A stretch of DNA of 64,000 nucleotides from Stenopsyche tienmushanensis (lineage: Eukaryota; Arthropoda; Insecta; Trichoptera; Stenopsychidae): the NCBI GenBank assembly GCA_008973525.1, contig WACJ01000296.1, positions 62,001-126,000 on the forward strand. The letters run 5' to 3'. Shown here piece by piece: positions 39,600 through 52,440 of the stretch. The position numbers and the translations under genes were made by a program. Position 1 is the stretch's first letter. Every line of letters starts with the position of its first letter. The notes beneath the pieces are model-generated. The model worked only from the letters and a program-made list of their open reading frames with translations, did not search any database and had not been told where the DNA came from.

Positions 39600-41548
39600 G
39601 GGCGGGTCTTAATTACCAAAAGTATGGCCAGCTTAAAGCCGACCAAACTGTCGACGACAGAACATTTTGGTCCACGCAACAGCACAATTCTTCTTTTTTA
39701 AAAATAACAAAAAATGTGTGTTTCTTGAACCGTATCTCGATATAAATTGACTGTAAAAGGCAATAGATAAAACATTTTAATTATTCGCCGTTTTTTTCCC
39801 AATATACAAGTATATATTTAATTAATTTAGAAAACGAGTGTCTGTCGAGTGAATAGCTACGGTCAGTTATTCCGATTTGTAATAGTTAATATAATTATAT
39901 TTTTACCTTTGATAGTTTGGAAAGTAAATTAGAGTTGAAATTTTACGTCTGTCCGATATTTCGAACCTCCTATTGGGTTCATGTTCGCGGACTGTCAAGT
40001 CAATCCGCGAATTATCAAAAATATTATCAGATACCCATTTTTAACGCAATTAAAAATATATAAACACGACTCGCGTCAGTCTTAAAAACTCTCTATATTA
40101 ATTGGAAATATGTGTGAGCTACAACAGCATTTATTTTGTAATATGTCTAGGAAACAATAGGAAACAAATCATCAGCAAAACAAAGGGTTTTGCTACTGGA
40201 ATCATGAACATGACTCGGTTGTTTACGTTTGAACAAAACTGGTACGAAACTGATCTGTGTTTATTATGTTAGGCCGGATTTCGCTACCACACGTCTTATA
40301 CAATATTTTAAGTACATATTACATTTATTTTAACGAATTCTTATATTATATATGTACTTCATTTAAAGATGGAAAACCCATGCTTAAATTAGCATACGAA
40401 ATATTCCCAAGGAAAAAGTCCACGAAAAAGTCTTTGAGAGTAATGATTTGTATTTTACTTAGGAAAAAACTTTTATCTTTCCTCGGCGTTCTAATCCTCT
40501 TATTTCCTCTCAGAATAATTAAAATTCAAATTCCTAAAATGTCGTAAATTTACGTAATCCGACTATGATTTATCCCGTTTAACACTCCTGCCGCACTATC
40601 GGTTCATCGCTAATTCCGCATTAATAACTCAAAAAATAAATACTCCGGAAGAAATGCTATTGTATTTCCGGCAGGGGCATGAAATTTATTTCCGATTCCC
40701 CATCTTAAATACCCGGAACTCCGTTAAATTATACGCTATTTTCGCGCCAAGTTTCGACATATCTTTTGACGTTTGTTCTTAATGGCACACGATGTTTTGA
40801 TGAACTATTTCTTCCCTCTGCTCTCGGTAACATTGTTCTACTAACTTTTCCTCGTATATTTTAACTCGATTACTTAATCATATTATTTTTTAAGAACTTC
40901 GCTGCTTTCTGCCTTAACACAATATATTCTCGAGCATCTTATCGTTATTGGATGCCTTTGATAAAATCAACACACATCGGAGCTGAAATTAAAATCTCAC
41001 ATGCTGAAGTTAAATAAGTTACAAGTCCAGTAACGCAATTAAATCATAATAATAAAGGCAAATAAAATCAAAATGATTTTTAAAGTCATTTTAATGATCT
41101 ATTACAGCATGTGTGTCTGTGGGAATGCTCAAAAATTGTCATAAACATGTGCGGCTTTTACAATTAACACTAAACCTACCACGACGGGTCAAATGATTCA
41201 TTTTAAACAGAGTTTTTTTTATCTTAATGATTTTATTTAAAAATTTGAAAATAACAGCAAAAATATATATATCGAGAGGAGGTTATTAATCTTTAACAGA
41301 AATAATGGTCAGGTTTTCTATAAATGTAAAATAGATGAGAACTTAAATCATTTTAAAATAATGGAAACTTTTTATCATGATCTTTTTTCTGTCTACTTTT
41401 TCCTATAAGTATGAATAGTCAGAGAAAAAAGGCTTTGCCGGCAATTTCCATTAGCACGAAGTGCACTTCTGGAATATATTAAGTGTTATGCATTATTTAA
41501 TTAGATACTTTTATGCATGAGATCGATTGACTGATGTTAATATATATA
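39600..41548. other. No gene recognised
   Basis: AT-rich unique sequence. A 96-codon frame at 40,257-40,547 is rich in Ile, Leu and Lys, has no family resemblance and is most likely chance. No TE ends were seen. Confidence 0.5.
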
Positions 41549-42382
41549 TAGGTTAGTCCAAAAGTCAGTGCTAATTTTTGATATTTTTTTTAAATAGTTT
41601 CGACTAATTTATTAGTCAGTTGTCATCAATTTTGGGAAACATCGGACGCATATTAGTCACAATAGAAAATGAATATCGATAATCAATACAAACGTGCTAT
41701 GTTATATTTTTTATTTTCGTGTGCATTTATGATGAACCCCGTTAGGGACGTCGTGTTAATTTTGATAACGACATTCTTAAAAATCTTATGGAGTCAGAAC
41801 CACAATTAACAGTAAATCAGATTGCAGAAAGGATGGATTCATCTCATGGACCAGTTTATCATCATTTAACCTTTTCGTTAGTGAGCAAATTTAAAATCGA
41901 TGAAGTCGTTGATGTCATAATCGCTTTACACCGATTACTTTCTGTCAAATCCCATCAGCGTAAGATAATCTTCAATTCGAGGCAGGGTCAATTGTAAATA
42001 AACATCTCTGTCTGTCTCCGAGCTTCAATGTGCAAGAGTGCTCTTTCTGAATAGTGGAGGGGGTTACGGAGGGTCTCCGATAATACTCCCGTAAGGTTTA
42101 AAGGAAATTGCATTCCAATAGCAAAGGTATCTTTATATCCTAAGAATAAACTTTAATGCAGATATTTACAATGTCGTTTAAACTTATAATTGAATAAAAA
42201 ACGCCGGTGATCTTAACAGGATATACAAAATAGAGTTTCAAGTTTTTTTTTTAACTCAAAACCAGAGTTTTCCTACAGCAATGGAATTAAAAGGCTAGAA
42301 AAATATATCATTGATTAAAATGTTAAATTGTATTTTATTTACACTTTAAAAAAAATGCGCACGAACTTTTGGACTGATCTGA
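41549..42382 (+). mobile_element. Second mariner remnant, internally deleted
   Basis: Left end GGTTAGTCCAAAAGTCAGTG (about 41,551) and, read from the other strand, right end GATCAGTCCAAAAGTTCGTG (about 42,380) share AGTCCAAAAGT. Between them, 41,745-41,860 encodes GRRVNFDNDILKNLMES and LTVNQIAERMDSSH, the helix-turn-helix linker region of a mariner transposase. The catalytic domain is not recognisable. Ends differ from the 34-kb mariner, so it is another subfamily. Confidence 0.8.
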
Positions 42383-43852
42383 TGATATATCTAATATATA
42401 AGTTATATGGTCCGGAGTTTCTCTATTATCATTTGATAAAAATCATATCAAGACTTCTATAAATCATATTGATAATTCGACTTTAAATAAACATCCATTA
42501 TTATTTATTTTTGTGATAAAAACGATTATGCTGATGATCATTTCAGAAAGTATTACAAAACAAAGATCTTTTTACTGACATTATGGCAAATGCTATAGGC
42601 TCCATTCTCGCTTCAATAAAAGATTTCCTTGCCAACTTTCACGTTTAAATCCTCAAGTACGTTTATTGCATCGTAAGAGGATATGAGGGTGTACATCCTT
42701 TGTAAATCTTCAACGAAAATGTCTTTGACACTGTTGCCTATTTCATATGTAGAAGCATACGTATAAATCACGTTTAAATACCTAATTTTTTTACCAGGAA
42801 ATGAACGTCATCATTTTGGCAGATAGGTGAATGAAGATATAATGCAACAGAAGATAATAGAAATGCTTTTGCAATAGTCTCTGTGAAAGACCATCCAAAA
42901 GAAAGTTGAGGAAATATTCAAATCTAATGATTGAATGTTGAAGCATTTAATTAATTGATTCCATCATAATTGAGTACGTAAAGTATAACACAAATATATT
43001 TGGTCGTTAAAAATGTGCTTTGAACTGAAAATCCCAATACAATAAATAGACATCCAAAAATCTCATAATTTTGGCAATATCGCAAAACCCATTAGCATCA
43101 GTAAAACTTTTAATGGTACGTATTTCTTTCCAATTTTGTCAATTTTAGCTCCGTATAAACGCTTCTATATCTTAAAAAACACCAAAATAATATGTGATTG
43201 AATTTATACCTATTTAGAGTTTAATCTATATCCGAAAATAAAAATTGATGGAGATAAAAAAATCTGTTAATTAAAATTCCCTGCACAATTTTTGGGATGA
43301 TAATTATTGAGATAATCGTCTTTGGGTTTAATCCAGGTTAAATTAACAGTATATGCAGGATCAATCATTTTCAATTATAAAATACTACCTCAGTTTACAT
43401 AACAAGTTGTTTTTACAAGGTTATCGTGTAGATTGAAATCATGCAAATCAAAACTGTATATAAAAATGTTTAATAAGAATCATGTTTGATGATGTTGATA
43501 AGATTGTTCTTTATTTATAGATTGAAAACCGCTAACATCATCATTATTTCTAACATTTTTTGCTTATAAATGTTCAAATGTTGCCGTAAATTTCTCTTTG
43601 AAATTTTTAATTGTGTTAATTATTATAATCATTAGCAACGAACTAATTTTCCGGATTTTTTACCCATTGTAATTGTCCGTTTTTCATCATTTCTGCAGTC
43701 ATTAATGAGTCCATCTTATCGTAGTCAGATTTAAATAATATGATAAAACCTAGCCTTTAACACTTCTTTTCATCCATATAATATATTGCTACATTTTAGC
43801 TAAAAGTAATATTGTGCGTTATATTTTATAGATGACTTTAAAAGGTACAAAG
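42383..43852. other. No gene or repeat recognised
   Basis: AT-rich sequence with neither a convincing frame nor TE ends; consistent with intron or intergenic DNA. Confidence 0.5.
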
Positions 43853-44590
43853 CTTTTTTTGTGCGGTAGATGCATTCCACGGAAAATCGCACAAAAAAAG
43901 CTATAACTTACATAGAAAAAGTGAAGATACGTTCCATGGATTTTAAAAACCGCATAACTTTGAAACAGCTATATAAAATATATCCAAAATCACACAAAAA
44001 AAGTTAATTAAACACAGGAAAACAATAAAGCAATTAAATAGGTAAAATTTTAAGGATTCTGACATTTGGCATCTCAAATCCCAGATGTCACTGAGTCACA
44101 GTTTTATTATTTTTTGAATAGTTAAAAAATAAGTTTTGACATAAATCTGATAGGAATAATAGAGGGTTACGAAGAAAAGATTCATATCCAGTTTGAAGTT
44201 AATTAATTAATTGAAACTTGAGATATGATGTCAATCGCGTTGAAAAAAGTAGTTTCGAGAAAAACGCGTTAAAAGATTTCATTATGGTAGGACCGGCCAA
44301 GTTGCCGCCTCACTAAAATAGCTATAACTCTATAAGTAGTTGGAATTTTGGAAATTCCTTTGAAGAATGTATTTTTAAAAAAATAAAGGGCGTGGTCGTA
44401 ATTTAAAGAGTATATAGCAGTCCCAAATTATAATATTTTTTCCAAATTTCGGTTAGTGTTGATGATTTATTTCCTATTTTATCCAAAATATCTCGATACG
44501 TACTCTTTATGAAATAAAAAAAATGCTTTATAAAAAACCGCATAACTTCGAAATCGCACAAAAAAAGTCGCACAAAAAGAGGTTTGAGTG
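43853..44590. repeat. Probable non-autonomous DNA element with GCACAAAAAAAG repeats
   Basis: TTTTTTTGTGCGG near the left edge (about 43,854) faces TCGCACAAAAAAAG and GTCGCACAAAAAGAGG at the right edge (44,553-44,582), giving imperfect inverted ends. Similar motifs recur at 43,899 and 43,989. Inside, 44,244-44,270 carries a 27-nt string identical to 62,581-62,607. No clear target duplication. Confidence 0.45.
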
Positions 44591-44739
44591 TACATACATA
44601 CTTATCGTCTTTATTTTAGTCGATGATAACTACAATAATATCTTTGAGAGCAGATTTTTGAAATGCTAGACTAGAAGCTGGATTTAAGTAATTATTCACT
44701 AATTTAATGTATGTTTAAGCATGGATGTACTTCGCATCC

Positions 44740-45490
44740 GTTTGAAATTTGGCAAAAGTTATCCCACTGCCCAAGTCAAGCAAAGACGACATTAACTTTA
44801 TAAATTATCACTTGATTTATTTACTTTTTGTACTGAAAAAAATATTCGAATTGTGTATACTAAATATACTTGACAGATTTAGTCCAAATATTATTCATGG
44901 CAAGTAATTCGGTTCTTAAACTCTACAACCCTTCAGTTGATAAGACTGGTCGAACATGTTTCAAGAAATTTTAACATGAATAGAAGTACTGGTATGGTAC
45001 TTATCGACATCGAAAAAGCTTTTGACTCTGTCTGGCACCATGATCTGACTTAAAAATTATATCACTTAATTTTATAACTTGTCTTATTAAAATGCAATCT
45101 GTATATTAACTACTGGAAACTATCGAGAATATTATTTCCCCGAGGCTCATATCAGATAATCAAATGATTGAATTTATATTAGTTTCCATTGGTTCAATCT
45201 TGAATTGGGAGTCTTTATGAATGCTTTGATGAGAGATTGCACATCGTATGAACTCACTCAATAAGCTATACATTGACATCTTCTATATTTCCATCATATA
45301 CTAACGTTGTCAATGTTTGAAACTACTCAATCATACGCAGTGGTTGTATAACGTTATGAGAAAAAATATTTCTGATTGGCAAATATTTCATCCTGACGAG
45401 ATGATCAAAATGGTCTGGAATCTAGACTATCATATTGGAAACGGAAAATTGAACTGCGAATTTGAAATAAATCAGATGTAACAATGAGTC
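44740..45490 (+). pseudogene. Jockey-type LINE reverse transcriptase fragment
   Basis: Plus-strand RT remnant: AKVIPLPKSSKDDINFINY (about 44,755), a LLFVLKKIFELCILN block, then, after frame changes, RLVEHVSRNFN and TGMVLIDIEKAFDSVWHHDL with the first catalytic Asp (about 45,010). Later YWKRKIELRI-like codons near 45,435 match the region after motif C. Stops are frequent and the YADD motif is not readable. It shares the wording of the 35.5-kb fragment but lies on the opposite strand and is more decayed. Confidence 0.75.
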
Positions 45491-45629
45491 GTGATTCACA
45501 ATTGAAATCAGGACGATATGAGAGAATGAATGGGTGGAGATAGGGGTGGAAATGTATAGAAGTGCAGGGTGAGGGTACGTAAATTATCAACGGTGGGGGT
45601 TGAGAGAGATGTGGAGTCAACGACGAGTC

Positions 45630-45781
45630 AGTTTCTCGTTACCTCTCCGGGAGGCTGACGCTTGTGCTGCGCCGCGTTCAAACTACCCCTAAGTCGTATC
45701 GGCCAACTCAAAAACTTTTACGAGAGTTTTCAGGAATTTCGTCTGGAAGAAAATGATAACAGCAGAATAGTGAAAGTATTG
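45630..45781 (+). promoter_or_regulatory. Candidate start site and 5' UTR exon of a host gene
   Basis: TCAGTT (45,628-45,633) fits the insect initiator. A GC-richer segment free of TE sequence follows (CTCCGGGAGGCTGACG, TGCTGCGCCGCG), ending in a donor-like ATTG|GTAAGC at 45,781. A five-codon upstream frame (ATGATAACAGCAGAATAG) sits near the end. I see no TATA box. It is offered as the non-coding first exon for the coding exon at 51.7 kb; this is inference, no transcript evidence. Confidence 0.35.
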
Positions 45782-48700
45782 GTAAGCAAAGTTTGACAAT
45801 TTAATTTATAATGGTTAAAGTTTGGAATAAATGTATAGTTTAAAATTGTTTTAAATATTGTACAAAGGATAGAACATTATAATATTTTTTTAGAAGAAAA
45901 TAATGTATATTTTTATCAAATATTAGCGAGATAAAAATGTTAATGAAATTATTTAGTGCTGATAAAGATGGGAATTAATTAAGGGAAACGCGCAAAAAAG
46001 CTGCCCAATGGAAAAATTTAATATTCTCCAGATAATTTATTTCCTTGAAATATTTTCAATAAGGGCAGGATCTATTCTTATATATATATTTTAAAACAAT
46101 TTTGTTTAAAGCCGTTGAAAAATTGCTTTAAAGTTGCCGAAATCAAATTAAGTCTTTAGAAAACCCGCTATTCGGAAGCCAGCAGGTAGCTTTTAATTAA
46201 ACGTCTTTCAGCTGTAATTAAGATCCTTTTGTTTAAAATTGAGATTGATGATGGCTTGTTTCTAATAAACCTTATTTACAATAACAATCAACCCTCAACG
46301 AGTTATCCTCCGATGAATAATCCAATATTAACAAAATACGATACACCAATACACTCACGGCGAACACGCAAAAAACGAATTTACACACAGCATTTTCAAG
46401 GATATCTAGGGCCCAAACAAATTATGGCAAAACTCGATGGAATTTCACACAAATATATATGATTTTTAATTTATGAACGCCGTGCGAATTACAGACTTTA
46501 GGGTTGTAAAATTAAATTTCCCTCAAATGCCATAATTAAATTCTGAAACCATAAAAAATCGTCCGCCTACGAGTTTTCTACAGCTTAATTGATTGTTTGC
46601 AGGCAATTTTAAAAGGTCGCCCAATTTTGTATTCAAAAATATTTTAAAACCTTTTTGTACGACGTATTGCTCGCTATTTATATTTTAAATAAACATTTAA
46701 AAATATGTGCTCGTGTATATTTTTTAAATACATTATACATAATATGCATTTTATTTTCGGAGAATGATCGCTCTAATATATGCCATCACCCGCATCGTAT
46801 AATCCATCCGCGTGCATATGTTCTAGTGCTATTCACATTGCGTAAAGCTTAAAATGAAGTCTCGTCGTATATAATAACGCTTCAATGAACTTTTTTCTTC
46901 TTAAATATATATCTCAAGTATTTGAAATCCTGCACCTTATTATAGCTACCAAAGCTGTTTTCAATATTATGTCGATTTTGTGAACATGGAGGAGATAAAT
47001 CGCTTCATCTGACAAGATATTTACTCAATGAGATTCGCCAGCATCCCTCTTTATTATATCTAGTGCAATATGAAACACTAATGAAGAGGTATAATATATT
47101 TGTTGTATTCAGAAAAACTTATTGTCAACAGCTTATCCGGTTTCAACAAGTAGCTATATAGAAGTTCTTAAAAATTCACCCAGTTAGCTTATGTTTGCCA
47201 ACGAAAATCAGTGAAAATGTGTTGTACGTCCAATATATCCTTTACCCTGATCCTTTTTTGATATAATTTTCAATCCAAATTGCTACTTATAGGTACTAAT
47301 TTGATATGAATTTTATTAAAAAATCTATTTAAAGCCTAGAAATTTAGTTTCAAACTAGTTTAAATATAACTTTTTCTATCGTTTTAATAAATTACATCTG
47401 TATAATATATATATTTACATCTGAGCATTACTTTTTTCAAAGTTGGCAACAGCCATCTTCAATAATTGTCAACATTTTGGCATACAGTGGCTTTCTTTAA
47501 AGTCCTTCTGAAATCCATCAAAGCATGATTTTAATGTGCTATATCCGATATTGGATATAGGGGATCTCCATGGGAGATCATTCTAGAGAAAGGATTTAAT
47601 GTGGTTTCCCATTGCCTTTCACTATTGCATAATAAACTAATTTAGGATTGATCGATTTCTTTGAATTTGATAATCGACTTAAAGCTGAAGAAAGTTTAAT
47701 ATTTTTAGGGGACTCGTTGACTTCTAAAATACTCCTAATGGGTAAGTTATTGGTATTTTTATTTCATGAAAATGAAAGTAATATTGAAATGAAGCCAAGA
47801 GATTTTATCAAAACTGGTTTATAAATTTATTCATGAAGTTCAAAAATTATGAATGGATTTTCATTACCACATAGACAAGTCCTTTGTCGTTTTATTGCTA
47901 AAAATTAATAGTGATGTAATTTTAAACAAACATGAACGTTATGCCTATCGATAACCTATTGAATATAGAACATTTGGTCTGATGATTTCTATATTTTCTA
48001 AATAGGAATAATCAATATTGTTCTATGATCGCAATATCTTAGATATGGTGTTCAATAATTATAAGCAGCATGCTGATATAAATGCAAGAAAAAAATATGA
48101 AATACATCTTCAAGTCAGAGATGCTCCATTTTGTCTAAACCAGTTGTAAAATTTACATAAAATTAAGAAGCCAAATTATAATAAAATCACAAAATTACCT
48201 TAAATAAAATACAAAATTGTAAGGATTATTTACTTGAAGTGAACTTGAATTTCGGCTTTTCATTGGTCTAGTTGGAAAATGTTCTCAGATATTGGAAAAG
48301 ATACATTTTATCGTCTATCATGAATAAAATATTATTTTTTACGTTGATAAACTGCAATGATAACAATAATTCTGTAATAAATTGCAAAATCAACGTGCAC
48401 TTGGCCTTTGTATGACAAATACTCTGAGTCTGAAATTCTATAAGTCTGAAGAGAAATACATCCATTTGTTAATGGAACTTGTTAGCTAAAGAGTTGTTAG
48501 TATCGATCAACCAGTGTCTGGTCCATTCTCCGATATATTTGTTAGTAAAAGATGCTTTTGAAAATCCAAGAAGCAATTTTCACGTCAGAGGAAAGATCAT
48601 GTTGGCTAACAGAGAATCTGCTAAGATAAACGGCAAAGATTTGAAATTGACTGAAAAATTATAACGTTTTAATGGGAAATATATTTTGAATGGAAAAAGC

Positions 48701-49841
48701 CTAAAATATAAGAGGGAGTTAGATAAAAACTTAGCCCCTTTTTATTAAATATTACATATAAATATATACAGGCTAAAAGTAGAAAATCGCTTTTTTCAGA
48801 CTTTTTATATGTTTAATAATCTCTAAATTTTAAAGAGCCTAATAAGACTAACCTGAGAAGTTATTGTGAACAAACATTGAAAATCATCATTAGTTCTTGG
48901 TGTACTATTACTCTTAATACTTAGAATTGAGTTAATTGCAATAATTTTACAAATGGATATTTTAAATATTTATGGAATATAATATTTGTAAAATTGACCT
49001 TCCATTACAACTGAAAATACTGAGTTACAAACCTCACCTAATTATGAAGTTGCCTGAAGAAGTCTTTCCTACAAAAGTAACACGCTTAAGAAATTGGGTC
49101 AGAGAACAATAAAAACATTTTCGAAGTCGAAATTCTGGCATTTATTATGTTATGACTAAGATTTTAAAATATTCTTCTTATCCATACATTATTTTAATGT
49201 TTTAATTAAAATATATTTATCATAAAAAAGGCTTTTTATCAAAGAGTTCTTGAAAATAACTATGTTAAAATGCATTCAGATCCTTCCACAATGGAACAAA
49301 TACATAAATACGCATGAAAAGTCCGTATTTTATTAAACTTATAACAAAAAAGTTAAGTTGAATAAAAAAAATCGACATGAAAAAAGAATGAAATTACGTG
49401 ACACATTTTCCATTAGCCGGATATTCAGAAATCTGCTTTATACAACGTTGAATTTTGGCACAGCTTATTCATGCAAAAGCACCCGAATTTGACTCTGATG
49501 CTTTCACTACTGCATTTTATTAAGTGGGCCGAATTATCGCAGTTGATGAAATTTTCATGCGAAATTATTATTTTCAGCAAATAAAATATTTAGAGAGCTG
49601 TAGTTCGTAGCACTTCATCTGCTTAAATAATGAATTCCGCTCTCGACCCATTTCTAATGTAATTATTTATTTATATAATGGTTCCAGACGCATCAGTTCT
49701 ATATTTGTTAGTAAAAACTCGTCAGCTATTTATAATATTCCTTATTTTTTTCATCCAGCATTTGGGTACATCCAAAAACTATTTTGGGATGAGTCAGTGT
49801 ATCCTCTGTGGATTGTGTCATTCAAGGGATTAAAATTGTAG
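45782..49841. other. Long AT-rich stretch, possibly intron 1
   Basis: No TE ends or supported frames. Frames of 60-77 codons at 46,229, 46,655, 48,268 and 48,479 have no family resemblance. If the 45.6- and 51.7-kb exons belong together, this is intron. Confidence 0.4.
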
Positions 49842-49909
49842 CGTGGGCGATTTACCATCCCCGCGTAGTAGCGATATCTTCCATCTCTCTTCAGGTGCAA
49901 TGTGTTATT

Positions 49910-50398
49910 ATTGTATGCGGGAGCCGGAGATCACAGTCTCAGCGCCGAAGCGATAATTCTATTGCTTTGATGACCCCGCTGTTGATATTCTCGTCAAGTG
50001 TTTCGTCTGAGCAAAAAACACTTGAAACACGTGTGTTTTCTATTTTTGAATAGGCAAACCCCCTACGGTTCATCAGTTTCATCCTTAAATCTCTTCCGTT
50101 TGGATGTGTTTATATTTGCGTCTTATAAATTTATTTTTAGATTGTTTATTTATTAAATTTATTTGTTTTAATGTTTAAAAAAATGGATTACATTTATAAA
50201 TTTTTTGATTGACGCCCACATGGATCAGCGCGAAAATAATATGGATCGATACGACGGTGAAATTATTGCTGATTCAGATTCCGATTATATAGACGAAGAT
50301 GATGTCTCAAGTGGTAGCCACGGTTTCTGACTATCTGTAATTTTTTTTCAATTTTGTGCTACTGCGAATTTCGTGCGGATATACCCGCCTCCAGTGTG
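49910..50398 (+). mobile_element. Internally deleted piggyBac, about 490 bp
   Basis: The left end ATTGTATGCGGGAGCC and the right end, read from the other strand (CACACTGGAGGCGGG), resemble the piggyBac-1 termini. The uninterrupted copy at 53.9 kb has TTAA at this exact point. The 5' coding end remains (50,220-50,330). The rest of the transposase is deleted. Confidence 0.7.
50220..50330 (+). pseudogene. piggyBac N-terminal remnant, 36 codons
   Basis: Starts MDQRENNMDRYDGEIIADSD and continues through an acidic stretch to a stop at 50,328. It mirrors the N-terminus of piggyBac-1 (EENSSRYIDEILADSDSDY), so the two belong to one subfamily. Only the acidic leader is left; no catalytic residue is present. 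Confidence 0.7.
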
Positions 50399-50599
50399 TG
50401 GGCTAGCCAACTCTGTGAGCCTGCGGAGACATTGCACCTGCATACCGACAGATCGCTTCTTGCGCGTGCATCGTTGTCGGTTGGGTAGTGACGCGCAGGA
50501 GGCGGGAGTCGGAAGAGTCGTCGATTAGCCTTGGCTGCGGGAGGTCGTCCTTCCTGCAGCCAGATCTCTTTCTCAGCCCGTAAAAAATAAAACGTTCCT

Positions 50600-51732
50600 T
50601 GCGTAAAATATTGATATTATTATAATAAATCAAGTCATTTCCTTGTTTTACGCTAAATAGGCTATTATCGCGTAAATATGTCCATACACGTCAATATGCC
50701 AAATAAAAGATTGTCATAGAGAGCTTTGTTGATTTGCTTAATGTATTTGCTATAATTTAATACTGATTTTACTTCATTGAGTCTTAGATCATTGACTTGG
50801 GATATATGATTAATAAATTGTGTCATTTAATACTTTTAATATTCCAATGATGGTGATGATGATTGTTTAAGTTTATGGATCGATACGTTGAAAGTTGAAT
50901 ATTTTTGCTTCATTTTGACATTATTTTTTTGATATTTCCCTAATATTTATAAGCAATTTTATCATAGCGAATCTTGTGAGAATTCTGCACTTTTTATCCC
51001 CTACATTTTTATGATAAAATGTAGTAAAATAGTATAAAATACGACAATATTTTATTGTTGAATTACATTCAAACAAATATATTTTAGTGTAATTTTGTTC
51101 GCATTTGATCAAAAAGATGAATCATTGCCTCGCTGTGTGAGATTGCTTTTTTATCGTGAGCTATTTCACACAAATATGTTACCAAAATTATAAGTGTTAC
51201 AAGAATGGATGGCTTCGATACATTTCTTTGGTATGATTTTTGATTTATGTCAATTTTTGCAGCAAAAAATGTGAATTTTGTACTGTTGGATATCAGAGTC
51301 GAGATTAATGCGATATCGCATCGTATATATTCAGCAATTCTCACACGTCCGTATTCATACATACAAATAACTTGCTCAAATATAATACATGTATTTACAT
51401 CATGAAAACTTCTGGACGACATATGTTTTCAAAAAAGAAAACCCATACACGACAAAAGTTGAAGCGCGGGATAGTCGAAAGCGGTAGAAAAGGGACTCCA
51501 GGGGATGGCGATAGCTTTTTATTTGTAAATTTATTCAAATTTGGCAAAAAAGGAAATCGGAATTTCTCCCACAAAGCCATTCCAAATGGTGACGGGATCT
51601 CATTGTCATCTACAAATGACGCCTACCCATACCTTATGCTAATATAATGTTGCTTACCTATCGCGATTTGAGCATAAATCTGGCTTTCTATCGCGAAGAC
51701 TCAAAATTTAATATTTTTTTATGACGTTTCAG
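50600..51732. other. No gene recognised upstream of the exon
   Basis: AT-rich to about 51,390. 51,460-51,640 is more G-rich and purine-rich, with a 91-codon plus frame (51,372-51,647) of no known family. It could be transcribed leader or regulatory sequence. The last 30 bp are T-rich and act as the acceptor tract for 51,733. Confidence 0.4.
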
Positions 51733-51793
51733 GGTCGCAAAATGGATTCGTGGACATTGCGATTGATGTGCTGCACGACAATAGCTTCAATGG
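51733..51793 (+). CDS. Candidate first coding exon with signal-peptide-like start
   Basis: Flanked by a convincing acceptor (T-rich tract, then GACGTTTCAG) and a consensus donor (GTAAGT at 51,794). ATG at 51,742 lies in a favourable insect context, GCAAAATGG. It encodes MDSWTLRLMCCTTIASM plus one base, so the intron is phase 1. A short polar start followed by a hydrophobic run looks like a signal peptide, and first exons with phase-1 introns are common in secreted and Ig-type surface proteins. The downstream exon was not found in the window, so the product is unknown. Confidence 0.5.
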
Positions 51794-52440
51794 GTAAGTC
51801 TTCAGATACATTTTGCTCAATTCGTGCAAATCGACTAGATTAATTAAAATCGTTTTTCAACTACGCGCAAGAATGTTTGATTCACTTCCAAACTGCCGTT
51901 AATCAAACAAGTATTGTATGAACACAATACAGTGTAGTTCAAAATCAACCAGCTAAAGGCATTGGAAGAACTTCTTGGAAGTTATACGTAGCAGCACTAT
52001 TGTCTTCAATATGAACGATCGCATACATACTAAACTTGTAATATGCCCAAAACAATGCTGCCTAAGTAATACTGTGCCATTATAACCGTGTATACAAATA
52101 TATTTTTATAAACACCATCATCATTGGGCGAAAGTTGTGCGTAAATAAAATTACTTGCGAGCAAAGAAATTATTTGATTTTTCTTTCTTCCAAGAAGCTC
52201 CTATATTAAAAATACTGACTCGTTAAGATAAATAGAATACTGTCACTTAACGACGCAAAGCGTTTCTGAGAGCAAAAAATTCATAAAAACGATTATTTTT
52301 ACCAAATAAAAACAACGTTTGTTTATGTAAGAAGTCTTTATGTTTGACTTTTATTAACCGTACCCGTTTTTCACATATGCTTAATCATACATTAATGAGA
52401 TAACATATTCATTTTTTGACGTTTTTGAGAAATTTTCGCC
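51794..52440. other. Presumed intron sequence
   Basis: AT-rich sequence following the donor; no TE ends or frames seen. Confidence 0.4.

Larger units (their letters stand above)
49842..50583 (-). repeat. Dispersed GC-rich repeat, copy 1, interrupted by piggyBac
   Basis: 49,842-49,909 and 50,399-50,583 match 54,026-53,745 in inverted orientation: GTGGGCGATTTACCATCCCC, TTCCATCTCTCTTCAGGTGC, GCGGGAGGTCGTCCTTCCTG. The 49,910-50,398 insertion divides it. About 40 bp present in the other copy are missing near 49,875. An LTR or SINE-like element is possible; family unknown. Confidence 0.8.
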
